Of a DNA stretch of 6,833 bases, positions 6,270-6,833 are shown piece by piece. Source of the stretch: an uncultured Clostridia bacterium. GTDB lineage: Bacteria > Bacillota > Clostridia > Oscillospirales > CAG-272. Numbering within the stretch: position 1 is the stretch's first letter; the number at the start of each line of letters is the position of its first letter. The notes below the pieces were generated by a model that was not told the origin of the DNA, made no database searches, and saw only the letters and a program-made list of their open reading frames with translations. The translations under genes and the position numbers were made by a program. The stretch lies in contig CANTEM010000063.1 of the NCBI GenBank assembly GCA_947652805.1, positions 1 to 6,833 of the forward strand, written 5' to 3'.

Positions 6270-6288
6270 CATATTTATATTGCGTGAA

Positions 6289-6309
6289 CCCTCGCAAGGG
6301 GAGGCTTTT
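6289..6309 (+). repeat. Truncated arm of a related intergenic repeat
   Basis: CCCT-CGCA-AGGG followed by GAGGCTTTT. It resembles one outer hairpin and T-run of the neighbouring composite element with no opposite arm. It may be a decayed second copy and at most a weak terminator. Confidence 0.45.
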
Positions 6310-6349
6310 ATGTTTGTACTGCATTCATCATCCTATGCGCGGACTTCCG

Positions 6350-6799
6350 TTACTGCTTTTCCCCTTTCAGGTTTTGCAGCTCCTTCATGAACGTTTCCAC
6401 ATCTTTAAATTCCCGATGAACAGATGCAAACCGTACATATGCCACTGCATCCAGTGCACGCAGCTTTTCCATAGCGATATCCCCGATTTCGGAAGAGGTG
6501 ATTTCTCTGCGCAGGGAATTTTGAATTTCCACTTCAATTTCATTTGCTACTGTTTCTGCATTGACAGGCCGCTTCTGACAAGCTTTCAAAAGACCGGACA
6601 AAAGCTTGTTTTTATCAAATAATTCTTTTGAACCGTCTTTTTTTACAACCACAGGCTGAAATGCATCAATAATTTCATATGTGGTAAACCTTCCGTGACA
6701 TTGGAGGCATTCCCGTCTACGCCGGATGGAATTGTTTTCCTCCACCGGGCGGGAATCCACTACCTTCAAATCCATAGACCCACAGGACGGACATTTCAT
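6350..6799 (-). CDS. nrdR: Transcriptional repressor NrdR
   Basis: This 149-residue repressor of ribonucleotide reductase operons senses ATP/dATP and binds NrdR boxes in target promoters. The N-terminal zinc ribbon has CPSC (C3, C6) and CLQC (C31, C34), with the family hallmarks VVDSRP (13-18), IRRRREC and RFTTYE (37-42). The ATP-cone domain covers about 45-135, from VVKKDGSKELFDKNKL through ALDAVAYVRFASVHREF. The length is normal for NrdR. The ATG at 6799 was chosen because it gives the canonical MKCPSCG start and has TGGAGA about 6 bases upstream; an in-frame ATG at 6811 would add four residues and has no ribosome site. No ribonucleotide reductase gene or NrdR box is visible, and the promoter lies at or beyond the window edge. 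It is convergent with the M23 gene across the composite repeat. Confidence 0.97.
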   Translation of the reverse strand: MKCPSCGSMDLKVVDSRPVEENNSIRRRRECLQCHGRFTTYEIIDAFQPVVVKKDGSKELFDKNKLLSGLLKACQKRPVNAETVANEIEVEIQNSLRREITSSEIGDIAMEKLRALDAVAYVRFASVHREFKDVETFMKELQNLKGEKQ

Positions 6800-6833
6800 A
6801 GGAATCTCCATTTCTACATCAATAAAGTATCAT

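Noticed and set aside
6099..6309. CRISPR-like array
   Set aside because: The repeated units are inverted hairpins of unequal length, not direct repeats with uniform spacers, and no cas gene is near.

Overview
The window looks like chromosomal DNA from an anaerobic, probably spore-forming member of the Clostridia, most plausibly an Oscillospiraceae/Ruminococcaceae-type gut bacterium. This rests on four things: a SpoIIQ-like M23 protein, a secreted serpin of the kind known from gut Firmicutes, an NrdR repressor, and GC-rich hairpin repeats of a type I recall from that group. The placement is inference; no rRNA or tRNA gene is present to confirm it.

Layout, left to right. (1) Plus strand 1-1820: the end of an Asp/Glu racemase-family gene overlaps the start of a divergent MurE-like Mur ligase by 14 bases, so the two are probably translated together. 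A long palindromic bidirectional terminator follows (1820-1853). (2) Minus strand 5121-1868: a ThyX-like protein lacking the flavin-synthase signature and a CDF cation exporter with a manganese-type N-D-D-D site are 27 bases apart, behind a near-consensus sigma-A promoter (5164-5192). After a 137-158-base gap comes a lipoprotein serpin. (3) Plus strand 5299-6063: a bitopic M23 endopeptidase resembling SpoIIQ, preceded by a sequence close to a forespore (sigma-F/G) promoter. (4) 6064-6349: a 171-base composite inverted repeat made of several hairpins, followed by a fragment of a related arm. It separates the M23 gene from the convergent nrdR gene and carries terminators for both strands. (5) Minus strand 6799-6350: nrdR, the zinc-ribbon/ATP-cone repressor of ribonucleotide reductase genes.

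The genes do not form one pathway. Several act at the cell envelope: racemase plus Mur ligase (a possible D-amino-acid-containing cell-wall precursor), the M23 peptidase, the lipid-anchored serpin and the metal exporter. The most interesting items are the racemase/atypical Mur ligase pair, the ThyX-like protein without its catalytic signature, the bacterial serpin and the repeat family that supplies most of the terminators here. I see no CRISPR array, transposase, phage gene or obvious defence system.
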